Assembly (NCBI GenBank): GCA_944472155.2
Contig: OX235277.1
Coordinates: 24,190,804-24,254,803, forward strand
Length of the DNA stretch: 64,000 nt
Source: Trichobilharzia szidati
Lineage: Eukaryota; Platyhelminthes; Trematoda; Strigeidida; Schistosomatidae
Direction: 5' to 3'
Shown piece by piece: positions 22,829 to 34,674 of the stretch (within the stretch, counting starts at the first letter, position 1; every line of letters begins with the position of its first letter). Both the position numbers and the translations under genes were made by a program. A model generated the notes under the pieces. That model saw only the letters and a list, made by a program, of their open reading frames with translations. It did no database searches and was not told the DNA's origin.

Positions 22829-22849
22829 CACTGATAAAATGGTATGCCT
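22829..22849 (+). other. Weak 21-base micro-exon candidate
   Basis: Acceptor tttgtgtacag and donor gtaagt. Phase 1 is open (x-L-I-K-W-Y-A). The pyrimidine tract is poor, so this is weak. Confidence 0.2.
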
Positions 22850-23044
22850 GTAAGTTTAAACATTTTGTTTTTTGGCAGATTGTTTTAGCTTTGTGTTTCA
22901 TGAAAATTCTCTAATGAATGCTAGTAAAAGTGTAAAATGGCAGCTAATGTAAGAGATTCTCCTATGGTTTATCGAATCAGAATGATCACAAGGTTTCTTG
23001 ATTCTCTGTTGTGTTGATTTTATGATCGCCAAAGAGATTTTTGA

Positions 23045-23835
23045 ATGGCGGTCATATATCTAACCTCAACTTCATTGACTTTGAAAAAGCCTTCTACAGT
23101 GTTGACCGCTAGATAGTTTGGAAACTACTTTAAACACCAGATAGAGCATCAAATCAAACCTTTACAAACCTTATCCCACAACTACATGATGACGCAACAT
23201 GTCAGGTGGTCTACAGCGGATAAATCAACGAAGCCTTTGAAATGAATATAAGAGTAAGAAAATGATATCTGCCATTACCAATTTTATTCCTGGTTGCGGT
23301 GGACTCGATCATTCGGGAGACTGCGGCTAGGGATGTGATAGGAGTACCTTGGACTGATAATGTCAAACAAGATTCACAGGCGGAAAGCAACACGTTGTCA
23401 GAAGAAGCGAGCAATGAAGACAGAACTTCAAGTGAACGTAGAGACGATGGAGGTGATGAAGATGAGCGATGACCAAAATCAGCAGGCCAGAGACCCTGGT
23501 GAACGCGTTACCATAGGCATTTCCAAAAGTCTACTGCAGACTTTCAGGAAAAAACAGCTGCCTTCGATGAATCCATAGTGGAGATCAGATGACCAGAAAC
23601 GTTAAGTAGGGGTAGAAGAATCAACCATGAACCTGTTCTCTAAGAAATATGCAGAAAAGGGGAGTGGTATGGACAAACACACCGAGGACACCGTTCTATG
23701 ACATGGATTCCTAGGTCTTTGAGTGGAACTCAAAAGGGCTTTGTGTGGAAGCGAGGGTGACATAGGGTATATCGTGTAAAAATGAAACGAAAACACTGAT
23801 AGGGAATCCAGGAATCAATTAAAAAGAACTGAAAC
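23045..23835 (+). mobile_element. RTE-like retrotransposon, RT to 3' end, decayed
   Basis: Reads NLNFIDFEKAFYSVDR at 23070-23110, then QLHDDATCQVVYSG, and LFLVAVDSIIRET near 23285. The later part keeps the post-RT region and an end near 23800 with the ...KRGG... area degraded. Many stops. Confidence 0.75.
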
Positions 23836-23839
23836 GAAC

Positions 23840-24420
23840 AGCATAGAACAGAGATATGACGTTGAAATCGTCTGTTCCACTCGTAACCCAAACGAAAAAT
23901 AATAACATGACATCATCACTATTCGGTAATTTTTTCTTAGCCATAAGAACATATCGTTTCATATCATTGAGAATCCATCTGAGTTGATCAGATAGTGATA
24001 CTTTTGAGAAAGGAAACGCAGTTAATTCATACAGAAACTATCCTGCATGTTTCGTGAATCACTTGACTCCACAGGAATTCGCTGAAATTATAGTGCCAAG
24101 CGAATTGTAACTGAGATCTGAACAAATTACGTTAAACTTTGATTAATTATAGGTCGGGGAACACGTAAGCATTCAAAAAATACTAATTCGTGCTTAAATA
24201 TTTTTTGTTACGAATAAACACAAAATTTTATATTGATGTTTCATTGCTCTTATAACTTCAGATTTTTATGAACATGAATTTAGACATCAACACAGCTTAA
24301 CCATCTACTAAAAGCTGTAATAGTAAAAACGCGAAACTTGAAAAATCTTTGTGGATTTAAAGAATAGCTCTCCTGCGTCTATTCCAAAAGAAACTTTGAA
24401 GATCAATTTTCATGTTTATT
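23840..24420. other. Intergenic or intron, one weak exon candidate
   Basis: No element recognised. It contains the putative 12-base exon at 24153. Confidence 0.35.
24153..24164 (+). CDS. Putative 12-base micro-exon
   Basis: GTCGGGGAACAC lies between gattaattatag and gtaagc. Phase 1 reads x-R-G-T. Pyrimidine tract is modest. Confidence 0.35.
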
Positions 24421-24479
24421 TTCCCTTTGTGAAGAGTACCGTCCACATCATTGGACCAAGAGATGAAGAATGAATACCA

Positions 24480-24850
24480 TTCGTGGTTTGTAAAACACCA
24501 CAGAGGTTAGAAACCTGGACCTTCTCGTAACAAGGCTCGTAGACCATTAAGCGACTGGGACCTGCCAGTCCAATGGCCAGCCCATAAAATTCTAACTTCT
24601 GCCAATTCATGACATAGCTTGACCACTTCACAATATCTTCTTCGATGAGTTACTGCCTCACCTTCAGCCTGTTGCACCCTGCTGGTCACGGCTTCCTACT
24701 AGAACCTTACGTAACTGCCTGAATAGTTCCAGTCGCTAGTGAACATTAGATTAATTCTCAAGTATTGGTTTTGTAGGGATTTTGTTTGATTGAACGAAGG
24801 ATTTCATCATGATCTGATAACAGTTAGAGAATCAATAGAAAACCTGGGAG
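24480..24850 (-). repeat. Sm-alpha-like SINE, minus strand, first arm of an inverted pair
   Basis: Covers the family's 5' block in reverse (gccaattcatgacatag; acctgccagtccaatggccagc), then the outer end gtagggattttgtttgattg and gatttcatcatgatctgat. The plus copy begins immediately after, at 24860. Confidence 0.7.
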
Positions 24851-24859
24851 TACTGGACA

Positions 24860-25050
24860 GCTGTTTAGTCTACGAGCTCGCCTTGTAACCAGAAGGTCCT
24901 GGGTTTGAGCCCTGGTGTGTGCGTACTAATAAAGAGTCTGGAACTAGGCTGACGAAACAGCTGTTTAGAACTCTCAGATTTTCCAATGGTTCTCTAACCA
25001 GTGTCAGCTCATAATGAAATCCTGTAAACAGTCAAATCTCTACTAACCAA
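24860..25050 (+). repeat. Sm-alpha-like SINE, plus strand, second arm
   Basis: Contains ctacgagctcgccttgtaacc, gggtttgagccctggtg (B-box with change), gtactaataaagagtctgg, and gctgacgaaacagctgttta with GAAAC kept. The first core half CTGATGA is CTAATAA. Confidence 0.7.
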
Positions 25051-25439
25051 CACTTGAAAACCTCGTTATAGTGACATGTTTTAGACAAATGAAACTGTTT
25101 ACCAGTGTTCATGTTTTTTTCCCTTCTAAGTCATGCGACTGAATAAGCGAAACCTATTTAAACAGTTTGGCTCCATTTCGCCATCATTTGAAATTCTGTG
25201 ACGTGGTTCAATCAGACCAAAAATGGATACTCATCAAAAGTAATTACACTTAACTTCTTTAACCACTACAGCACTTCAAACTGGTACGTTTATAATTTTT
25301 TCTTACGATTCCAAAATTAAAATTATAAACAGTGATAACGGTATTGGTATAAGTACAAGACTTCGCCATTGTCGTAAAGTATAGCTTCATTATAGATAAG
25401 ATTTTATTCTGCTATCACACAGTGTTACACAGTAATATT

Positions 25440-26920
25440 TACTGATAATCACATTTCGAGAACAAATTAGTACCGCTCATAATCATATCAGGTCACTCAC
25501 ACAACGTTTTGCTTCATTTATATACATGAATAATGCACACATGATGCCTCACATCTACTGTCTTTAAATTCCAAGGCAAAATATATAAACAAACAGATGG
25601 AGTAGCGATGGGATCACCAATATCCCCTACTGTAGCAGATATCTTTATAGACAGTTGGGAAAATATTGCTCTTTAAATACATTTAATCCTACTCCAAAAA
25701 TATGGTGGAGATATGTGGATGAAACTTTCACAGTTTTAAGAACAGAGCATAACTGTAGCTTAATGATGCATATAGACTGACTATTAAAGGAGAAGTATTG
25801 TCTATGTTAGACTGTAAAATAAAACAAATAGAAGAACGTAAACTGCACACAAGCGTGCATAAAAAACCAACACAATCTAATTGGTATTTCGACTTTAATT
25901 CATCTCATCCGTTCGCTTTATATATCTGTGAAGGCAAGCTTAGTTAAGTGTCTAACAAACTGAGCGATAACAACACTAAGTAGTACAAGAAAAGACCTGA
26001 TGAAATAAAACAGATAGAAGAAGCGTTGGTATTAAATAACTATCCTATAAAAGTCATCAGGAAGACCAGGAAAGGCCAAAAGTAAAATAAAAATAATGGT
26101 TAAACTAATAATGATAACATAAATAAGAGAATATAAGGCATCTGCAGTTTTACCACATAAGGGGAGGGGGAGGACATCTGAGGTCCAGTCTGGGTTCTCA
26201 ATAAAGCAGGAATCAGAGTGGTATTTAAACCAACAAACTCACACAGGTAGGACAAGCTCTGTAGGTTAAAGGACCAGGTCGACCCAATTAGACAAAAATA
26301 CCCTGCAATGGCTGTGAGTGAGGTCAACTACATAGGTCAAACCAGTAGATCAGGAGTAGCGAGATTATCAGAATATATGAATTTAGCTAAAGGTAGAATG
26401 ATTGATCCCATGAAGATGAGTAATTTAGAAAATAACTCAGCAACAGCACTCCATGCATTAACACACAATAGAGTGATGTGAGAGGGCTAAAATTCTAAGA
26501 AATAATATGGGTGAATGGGGAGAAAGAGATTGATTACTGAATCCTGGTTCATCGAGTCTACATCCAACACATGCAACAGAAGTGGCTCAACGCAAATACC
26601 AGAGATATGGAAGATATTATTACCACCAGTCAAAATCGTACGAGGACAATAAATAATCTTAAAATTCTATTTCAATTCAAGTACATTATAACATTCGAAC
26701 AAGTCGTTTATTCATTTTACTATAAAAACATCTTAGTTCCCATCTGACTGTATTTTATTGCTAACACTAATATTATTTCTGAATGTACTTTATCTTATAC
26801 TGATATCCTTCAGATGTCTAATCAATTTCACTCATGTATATAAATGAAGTAAAAAGTTGTGTGAGTGACCTGATATGATTATGAGCAATAATTTGTGCTC
26901 AAAACGTGGTCATCAGTTAT
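25440..26920 (+). mobile_element. Penelope-like element with RT and GIY-YIG parts between inverted arms
   Basis: The + strand at 25560-25760 reads FQGKIYKQTDGVAMGSPIS, PTVADIFIDSWENIAL and later WWRYVDETFTVL, the RT catalytic region; near 25850 KPTQSNWYFDFNSSHPFALY follows. At 26310-26460 it reads VNYIGQTSRSGVARLSEYMN and LAKGRMIDPMKM, the GIY-YIG domain. The arms at 25440-25535 and 26822-26918 are inverted copies (tcataatcatatcaggtcac). Stops and frameshifts are frequent, so it is dead. Confidence 0.82.
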
Positions 26921-26929
26921 TAATACTGT

Positions 26930-26951
26930 ATATATATATATATATATATAT
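26930..26951. repeat. (TA)n microsatellite
   Basis: An uninterrupted TA run next to the PLE's outer arm. Similar shorter runs occur at 4829-4841, 29754-29764, 35513-35533, 43499-43511 and 60090-60112, several at PLE edges. Confidence 0.8.
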
Positions 26952-27245
26952 TGGAGATAACTACTGGAAATACTGAACTGTGGTCAAATATCGAAGAAAG
27001 AATAGACTTATACAACTTGATAATATATAGAGATTTCTTACGGAGCTTAGCGTGAATAAGGAACGCATGTGTCCATTGCACTGTTTAAATGGTTGAATTA
27101 TTGAGAAAACTTAAATTTATCTACATATTCACAAGTATAATCTATGTTGATTTCAACAGTGATCCATAGCCCATATTATTTGGATGGCAGGAAAACATGA
27201 CAGTATACCGAAGATTAAACTCAAGCGATAATTTTCCCGTTACAG

Positions 27246-27254
27246 GCTTGCCAC
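27246..27254 (+). CDS. Putative 9-base micro-exon
   Basis: GCTTGCCAC lies between gataattttcccgttacag and gtgagc. Phase 1 reads x-L-P. Strong pyrimidine tract. Confidence 0.45.
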
Positions 27255-27384
27255 GTGAGCTATATATATATATATGTATTGTAAATGACCATATGCAGTT
27301 CTACTGTGAAATACTTTGCATGCAATAACGCATACTCAGATTTATTTTATTTCAGAAACTATGAAGCAATTTTTATCCAATGAC

Positions 27385-27515
27385 AAATTCGAACCCCGGT
27401 GGGTGGGTGTGTACTAACGAAGAGTCCCAAAAGACTAGGACGAAACAGCTGCCCAGTACTACCAGCTGTTTTCCCAGTGCTTCTCCAACTGACGTCAGCT
27501 CACGCTGAAACCCTT
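27385..27515 (+). repeat. Sm-alpha-like SINE, 5'-truncated
   Basis: Starts inside the B-box (ttcgaaccccggtgggtggg) and runs gtactaacgaagagtccc ... actaggacgaaacagctgcc. GAAAC kept, CTGATGA lost. It lies just after an acceptor-like ttattttatttcag at 27355. Confidence 0.7.
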
Positions 27516-27519
27516 CAGT

Positions 27520-28800
27520 GAATTAGAATAATTTAAAAATTACGGAAATCATTATTTGCTGACCGATGGAAGATAAATACGATTTTTGAGACTTTTTGTA
27601 AATATTGACATCATGGCAATGGATTACATAACTGAGACAATACAGGAATGAATTAAACTGTCTCTCCTAGTGACCTGCATGGATCAATGAGCTACTTAAA
27701 TTTTCCGCTCAACAAAATGCGTCGATTTTACTCCATTTCAGATTGTCTTAATTGCCTAATTCCCATAAAGAGTCACCATCTATGCTTGCGCACAATTTTG
27801 AACAACTTTCTACCTACAACTGGGAGTTTTTCGAAGGAAATCGAGGAAGAACATTGTTGTTGAGTAGCTAGCACTGAAACATACTGAGGATAAAATAATA
27901 TTGCTTCATATAAAGTGTTGTCGATTGTTCTTCTAATTGAAGATTCCACATGAGGGGTAATTACCTTGAAATGGAACACGGTGGAGATCGTTTTTAGCGC
28001 GTCCAGCGCAATTTTTCAGAATAAAGCTATTATTATTATGAAAGTTCTTCATAAACCCTGAAAGATGGTTTTCAAAGCACTTCTGGACATTATATAACTA
28101 TCTGAGAAGAGCTTACTATCACCAAAGAAATGATCACACTTTAGAGTATATGTTAGGTGTATGAACTTTCCACATTTGTGAATTAATCCGCATATTTTAT
28201 TTACAGAATTGAACGGTAAGACATTTTATTGATTACATTCTCATTCCTGGTTAGTATAACTTGAGGAGTGAATACATTTCAACGCATTATGATTACTACA
28301 TGAATAGAAAGTGAGAACAGCAAAACTGTACGTTTTTTGAGTTAAACGTTTAAGAGAGAAAACTGTATAATTACTAGTTAACTTTATTTTGGTCCACGTA
28401 CGATAGAATATGTTACTTAAATATGTCCAGTAAACATACTATTCAATATACTGACAGACGGATATATAAGTAATTCGTTAATTGAAATGAACATGTAAAG
28501 ATTTGCTAGAAGACACCTGTCAAGAAAATTAATCCTAAGTTCCTGTTATTTCTGAAGACTCTCCAAATCCACAATTATACCAAGTACAGATATCGACTTT
28601 AATTCCAAAACAAAATGAATGACAAGAAAATGTATTTTTTGGCAGTAAAAAAACAATATTCTTTACTAAGTCTATAAACAAATGCTTTTACAAGAAATGC
28701 ATTGTACTTTTATTCGTATTCTTTCGTCTTCTTCCAACTTGTAAAAACGATTGAATCAGCCGCGCCTTCTAGTTGCCCGCCAATGGCTACCAAGGCCAGT
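27520..28800. other. Mostly unassigned intron; possible retroposed fragment
   Basis: At 27770-28040 an unidentified stretch ends with aataaagctattattattatg on the + strand, resembling a poly(A)-signal-plus-ATT tail. No product recognised. Otherwise only the 9-base exon candidate at 28207. Confidence 0.35.
28207..28215 (+). CDS. Putative 9-base micro-exon
   Basis: AATTGAACG lies between gcatattttatttacag and gtaaga. Phase 1 reads x-L-N; phase 0 would contain TGA. Good acceptor. Confidence 0.5.
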
Positions 28801-28819
28801 GAACAAACGTTCAGTGTTT

Positions 28820-29175
28820 ATAGTCATTGACATTACCCATTGAGTCATGAAGAAAATAAAAGACAAATTCAGAAAAGTAAATTTTCTTTATCGCCGAAAT
28901 CATATTCAGCAGCTGTACAGTCGTACTTAAATTCACCAGAAATGTAACGTAGTCTATTATTGAGTAATAGGGGGTGACATAATTAATATAATTACTCAGA
29001 AGTGGCTTTAGAAGTAAAACATAAAAGCTGTAGATCACGTAGTACTCATTGACACAAAGGAAGAAATTTAATAAAGTAAAAATTGCTATTGAGAGAGAAT
29101 CAAGGTAGTTGAGTGTCAGTTTAACAAGTGTGAAGATGGTGTGAAAATATACAATATTCACACTCATAATATACC
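28820..29175 (-). mobile_element. Solo Penelope-type arm
   Basis: Matches the arms of the units at 40.9 and 51.9 kb (gacaaattcag, aattttctt, tgaagatggtgtgaaaatatac in the reverse sense). No endonuclease sequence or partner arm sits beside it. Its minus-strand open frame is a by-product of the arm sequence. Confidence 0.6.
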
Positions 29176-29645
29176 GAGGGTGGAATTGTTCGAGTTCCTT
29201 TTTATTTTTTAATAATTAAATGCGATTTAATATATCGGGTTAACGTTTATAAAGTTTACCAGATAGTGAAAGGTTATCATCAAATTCACGAATTCGCAAA
29301 TAGCTGATGTTTGATTACGTATATTCATCAACTTGAATCAGACGGCATAGTGACTATGGAATATGTTTTCAAAAGCAATACAAATTCACCTTTATTTTAT
29401 GTAATGATTTTATATCTTCATTCTTTATTTCAAATGTTTGATAAATATCAGCATTAGTCGGTAAGTGAACATAGTTTCTGTTGGAAATAACTTCGTGGCA
29501 CACAGTTTACGTATTACTTAACATTGTTTAACTGTTAATTGTTCTTGATTTGGTTGTATTCTCTGGGGAGCTGGTTGATTTAATTGTGTAGCTGTCGTCG
29601 TCCTAATAGACAACATCTTCAACATATGTTTTGGCATGGAATGAA

Positions 29646-29655
29646 CTGATTTAAA
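29646..29655. repeat. Target-site duplication, left copy (CTGATTTAAA)
   Basis: Identical to 31073-31082. The related element at 60.93 kb has ctcatttaaattctcc with no insertion at the matching point, which shows the original uninterrupted state. Confidence 0.8.
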
Positions 29656-31072
29656 GTATGGAAAATTCCCATTGTAACATATAGAAAATCAAAACAAACG
29701 ATTCAGCGAAGAGACTCTTTTCAACGGATTTATCATCAAGCTGTACATTCGTATATATATATATGGTTTTTAAGAAGTTATATCCGGTGAGGGAATTGAA
29801 ACATAGGTGTGAATGCATTATAATAATAATAATATGAAATGCAATTAAAACTAAAATGTTTGTGATTATAATCACAGGTAAATGTCAAGTGGCAAAGCAA
29901 ATTAATGTCAAATATATAATAATTCACAGGATGGATAGAACTTGAAAAGGGTGTGCAATTATAAGATTAGTAGACAAAGCGAATCAAATAAAAACGTTAC
30001 GTAATATTGTGCGAAATTTAATAGCATAGAATTTAATGTTGTAAAAAGGAATTGTTTTAGAATGACAAGTGGAAAAAGTAAAATAATACCGAGGACAATT
30101 AAAAGTGAGAGTAGTAATAGTAACAATTGACGTAATAAGGAAGAGTATACAAATTGAATAGACAAAAATGAAAAAATGATAAATTGGTAGAGCTAATATA
30201 TGATTGGGGATTACCATACTTTAGCATAGAGGGATTAAGACCATGAAATTTTTCTGTACACAGAGATCTGGCTTTTCTGTTTCGATAGCCAAAGCTTCAG
30301 CAATACAGATGAGTCGGGTACGTAGGGATTTGGGTAAATTACCCTTTGCCTTGTAAATGACTTTGAAAGCGGAGGCTATAGAGATAGGGTGATCATTATC
30401 GTCCAGATGTTCAATGATCGCGCTTCTTATTGCTCCACTTCCACCTTCTCGTCACCATGCAGAATAGTGTTCTTTCACCCTCTTGGACAAAACTCGTGTC
30501 GAACGACCGATATACCTAGCTCCACACGAGCAGGTGAATTGATAAACACACATAGAGTTGGGCAACAGCGGGATCTTGTCCTTCAGGTTATTGAACAATA
30601 ATGGTCGACTAGAAAAGGCTATTCTCAGGGATGCAGCAGGGAATGTTCTTTTCAGGGATTGTGATATCCTCCGTTTCATGATATCGGAAGCTAAGTCCCC
30701 TTTGAATTACAAGCTCATGTAAAGTGTTTTCTAGGGTATGGTTGACAAATCACGTTTTTTAGGATTTGAATGCATATTCTTATCTATAAAACGTGGTGGA
30801 AATCAAAGGAAATTCAAGTTCTATCCATCCTATGAATTATTATATATTTGACATTAATTTGCTTTGCCACTTGACATTTACCTGTGATTATAATCACAAA
30901 CATTTTAGTTTTAATTGCATTTCATATTATTATTATTATAATGCATTCACACCTATGTTTCAATTCCCTCACCGGATATAACTTCTTAAAAACCATATAT
31001 ATATACGAATGTACAGCTTGATGATAAATCCGTTGAAAAGAGTCTCTTCGCTGAATCGTTTGTTTTGATTTT
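29656..31072 (-). mobile_element. Penelope-like unit with long inverted arms, inserted in an older PLE
   Basis: The arms 29690-29945 and 30808-31070 are almost perfect reverse complements of about 255 bases. Between them, the minus strand at 30452-30679 reads MKRRISQSLKRTFPAASLRI, then NLKDKIPLLPNSMCVYQFTC and SCGARYIGRSTRVLSKRVKE, the linker and GIY-YIG start, followed by the tail near 30245-30330. The RT is missing. Closely related to 4745-6690. Confidence 0.88.
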
Positions 31073-31082
31073 CTGATTTAAA
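31073..31082. repeat. Target-site duplication, right copy (CTGATTTAAA)
   Basis: Pairs with 29646-29655. Confidence 0.8.
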
Positions 31083-31627
31083 TTCTCCACGAATTACGAT
31101 ATGACTGTATCTCCCTGACTGACAACCACTGTCGAAACTGGTTGCTGAATTACATCTCTATCGGTCGTTTTTGTCGACTTGGAATTTGAATCTTCTTGTC
31201 ATATCAGTTATTTCTTGTTAGTTGGTAAACCTGATCTATAGTAATGTGTGTCTGATAATCGCTGATTCACCTGAGTACTATTCTTTGGCAGTATATTTGG
31301 TGTTTCTACTGTGCTAAAAATTTCCTTATTCTCCCAAAGAAATTGGTGTCCAATATTATCCATAAGCATAGATATGAAAGGATAGGGATCGAGTGTTTTC
31401 ACGGCTAACGTGTGCCCTTGTATCTTGAGTCGTAGAGGACGCCCACTTGGACCTAAGTCGTGTTTATCACAGTTCATGTAATTTATTTCGTCGATGGTAT
31501 TGATTTTGTTGGATGGATCCTTTGGTCTGCACAATTTTGAATGAAGTGATTGTTTCGCCTTGCGTGCTGTGTCTGTTTCAAATAGCTTTAATTTTCTAGC
31601 TGCCATTTCAAAGATATTCATTTATAT

Positions 31628-32040
31628 TGGTTGGAGGGTTTCATCATGAGCTGAAATCAGTTAGAGAACCATCGGAAAACCTGCAGAGATTACTAGACAG
31701 CTGTTTCGTCCTAGCGCTTAGCATCCCTCATCGGTGAGCAACCACCACAGAGGTTCAAACTCAGAACCTTCTAGTTACAAGACAAGCGAGCTCGTAGACC
31801 ATTAGGCCACTGGCACCCGATTCAATGGTCAGCCCACGAATTCTTACTTCTGCCAATTCGTGACATAGTGCGACCACTTCGTGATGTCTTCTTTGATGAG
31901 ATACTGCGTCACCTTCAACCTGCTCTAGCCTTCTTGTCATTGCTTCCCACTAGAACCCTACATAACTGCCTGAATAGGGTCACTTGCCAGTGTACATCAG
32001 ATCAATTTTCAAGGATTGGTTTTGTAGGGACTTTCTCTGA
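31628..32040 (-). repeat. Sm-alpha-like SINE, near full length, minus strand
   Basis: All blocks in reverse order: gtttcatcatgagctgaaat, gacagctgtttcgtcctagc, gttcaaactcagaaccttct, gagctcgtagaccattaggccac, gccaattcgtgacatag, gcctgaatagggtc, and gtagggactttctctgattg. The core on the minus strand is CCGATGA ... GAAAC. Inserted in the outer PLE. Confidence 0.8.
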
Positions 32041-33209
32041 TTGGTTGTAGGAATTCAAATATTGTCTATATATGTATGATAGAATGGATTTTGTTATGGT
32101 TTTTGTGAGAATGGTTTCTAGTTGGTATTTTGATTAGTGTTTGAACATTTTTTCAATGGAATTGTTAGGGTATTCATTCTTCTTGAAGACAGTTAGAAGA
32201 TATTTCTATTCTCTTCAGCATTGCAGTGCTGTAGTGTGTTTGAACTCTTTTAAACAATGTCTGTGTAGAGTTTCTTTAATGGGTAATTGTGTTATTATTA
32301 CCATAGTTGAGTATTTGGTCTGTGTGTGTCGATTTTCTGCATACTTGTGTTACTCAATTTCCTGTGTTTATTCTCTTGACTAAAATATCTAAGAATGGAA
32401 TTTTGCTATCTCACTCTTCTTCTCTTGTCAATTTAATGTCTTAGAATGTGCTGTTTATTGATTTGTGAGAGCATTTCATATCATTTCTTGATATTATTAC
32501 AAATGCTTCATTAACATAACACATCCAGATTTCTGGCTTAGTTATTGTTAGTGCTATTAACTCTAATCTCTGCATAACAACTTCAGGTATTAATCCTGAT
32601 ACAGGCGACCCCATTGCTGTTCCTTTAATCTGTTCTTATATGAGTGGTAATTGGAAATATATTGTAAGACACAATTCTATGAGTCCCATCCAAGTTGAGC
32701 GTATAGTTTGAGTGTGGGCATATCTATATATATAGTTGCTGCATAGTTTCTTTTGTTGATTACTAACCAACTTAAGCGTATATGGCTGTGACGTCACCAA
32801 AGGACACTATGATTTCACTTTCATCCTCTCGGACATTTTTTTCAAAAAATTGAATAAATTAAATGGTACAATGTTTCATGATTCTGTTAGACATTTTAGT
32901 TGTCTGAAAAGTCCTTCAGGTATATTATATGTTGGCGTTCCTGGTAGTTAAACTAAGGGTCGTCTGGAAATGTCTGCTTTTTAAAGCTCCGTCGACCTTA
33001 AAATTGACTTCATCCGCCGTTGATCTTGTTTTGTAATTTGTCTTGATTTCATTAGTTTATAAAATGTTGTTTTAATTTGTGATCACAGGAGACTATACAA
33101 AGATAGCAGATGATTTCCTCAAAGATAATAATGTACACCAACAGCTGAAGAAATCCCCTATACAAACATTTAGTAATTGAATCAAAGTCATCCACCCTAG
33201 CTGGCTACA

Positions 33210-33420
33210 AGTCTTCTCTATTGCCATTATTTGTTCCTTGAGTTTCGAGTGGAACTTGACACTTACGTACCACATCTACACTACACTTGGTTCCCACTAA
33301 TCACTTTCATCTAACTTCATGATGGCTCACAAGTTTTTATCTTCTCTTCGTATGAACTCCTTCATGTTTTCTACTGAGCCCCAAATCTGTCACTTGGACT
33401 TCACTCTTGGGCGTGAAATG
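33210..33420 (-). mobile_element. RTE-like 3' tail, small
   Basis: 33230-33300 (gttccttgagtttcgagtgg ... ttcccactaatc) resembles the terminal segment at 13.5 kb and 49.7 kb in reverse. The rest is not clear. Confidence 0.4.
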
Positions 33421-34070
33421 CGATATCTCGTCAGCATATGTTCTGTAAATCTGCATTTCTGTGTGCCTATTTGACACATCGAGATAGACTAAATTTATCA
33501 ACCGATAAGAAAGAAACCTCACACACAAAGGGTCAAAGTTCAAGTCAAAGAAACAATCAGTTCCAATACAAGTAGCCTAGAAGGTGTGAAAACACACAAA
33601 AACAACCAATCATGTCCAAGGTCCTCAGGAGAGATGATTAATAAACTCGTGGAGAAATCTAAAAGCTCACTTTAAATTGAAGTATGCGCTGAAGATGTCG
33701 CCTAGTAGGCTGATGAAAGCTTCGCAGATTAACTATCCAGCTCGGACATACAACCACATCAAAATCATCCACCTGAGCTACAAATCTTCTTTATCATATA
33801 TGCCTATTTATTAAGCCGTGGGTTGTATTCTGGTTCACTGTAACAGTTTCTTCTTGCTTATTCTCAATGACCATCTCCAGTATTTTTCGAAAACAAAAGC
33901 TGGTGGGAGTTTGGAAGCTGTCTGAAATATCTATCTAACATAAGTGTCAATTTACTAGTTGCAGCCATAAATAGTTTATAGTTTGAGATTTAGGTACTGC
34001 TACTTAGGTGTGTTTTCTGAAGTTAATTCTGCTTCGTGTTGAGGTAAGGAAAGTACTTGTATCAACAATT
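33420..34070. other. No gene recognised
   Basis: Nothing firm. A segment near 33690-33770 (cagctcggacatacaaccac) has the look of element sequence. Confidence 0.3.
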
Positions 34071-34425
34071 ATTATTATTATTCTCTTGTATTCCGAACGG
34101 AGCAAAGGCCTGTAACAAAACATCTCTAGTTTGTCCTATTTTCTGCTGGGTCCACGAATGCCTTTAATCTCACATCTACTCTTTCCACATCCATTCCATC
34201 TGCTTCCGCATATACCCAGCACTTCCATGCCATATCTTGGCATTTCTTTGTCTACCTGGGCAGCTCTTCCAGCCACCCTCGTACATTGTACGGACATTCC
34301 ACTTCCCTGTTCTTATTCTTACTTTCATCGAGATAAGACACATCAGTCGACTGACTAACTTCCCAAAGCCTGGCTTTCACCAGCCACCTGTGTCATTTCG
34401 CCTTACCGATTCGAGCAAAGAATGA
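34070..34425 (-). mobile_element. RTE-like 3' tail, minus strand
   Basis: ATT run, then tgtattccgaacggagcaaagg, as in the 3' tail at 13.5 kb; a further part (cagtcgactgactaacttcc) recurs at 6.87 kb. Frames are lost. Confidence 0.5.
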
Positions 34426-34489
34426 AATTGTTATTCAAAGTTTTTGTATTTTTGATATATATTCTGTGCGTTAAAGTTTCTATAGCAGT

Positions 34490-34620
34490 TTGATAGGTTT
34501 ACTGGTGAGGGATTGCTAGCCCAACGCCTAACCCTCCCACTTTTCCCGGGCTTGGGACTGGCTAAAAGACTAGCAAGCTGGTTAACTAGGTGTGTTCCCT
34601 GTCTCCGACTACAGTCTCAC
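34490..34620 (-). repeat. SINE family B fragment
   Basis: ttactggtgagggattgctagcccaacgcc and gggcttgggactggctaaaa match the middle of family B in reverse (compare 38440-38500). Confidence 0.4.
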
Positions 34621-34674
34621 AATCGGAACGAGTGAAATTCTTTTATCGAAGTCTCTAAAGGCCTTCGGTTAAAA

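Larger units (their letters stand above)
29575..33060 (-). mobile_element. Penelope-like element (outer copy), split by two later insertions
   Basis: The element is in three pieces: 29575-29655, 31073-31621 and 32041-33060. The middle piece (minus) encodes INYMNCDKHDLGPSGRPLRL then KIQGHTLAVKT and IGHQFLWENKEI, the GIY-YIG C-terminus. The last piece has the RT area (TAMGSPVSGLIPE-like near 32610, then IPFLDILV-like near 32390). Both insertions, a second PLE and an Sm-alpha-like SINE, are in its body. Same subfamily as 60.9-62.9 kb. Confidence 0.75.

Noticed and set aside
28811..29167. 118-residue hydrophobic open frame, possible membrane protein
   Set aside because: It is the PLE arm sequence, found at several places and in both orientations; the frame is a by-product of AT-rich DNA.
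33990..34045. 21-base segment ttaattctg...gttgag before gtaagg
   Set aside because: Open only in phase 0; phase 1 ends with TGA, and the acceptor is weak.
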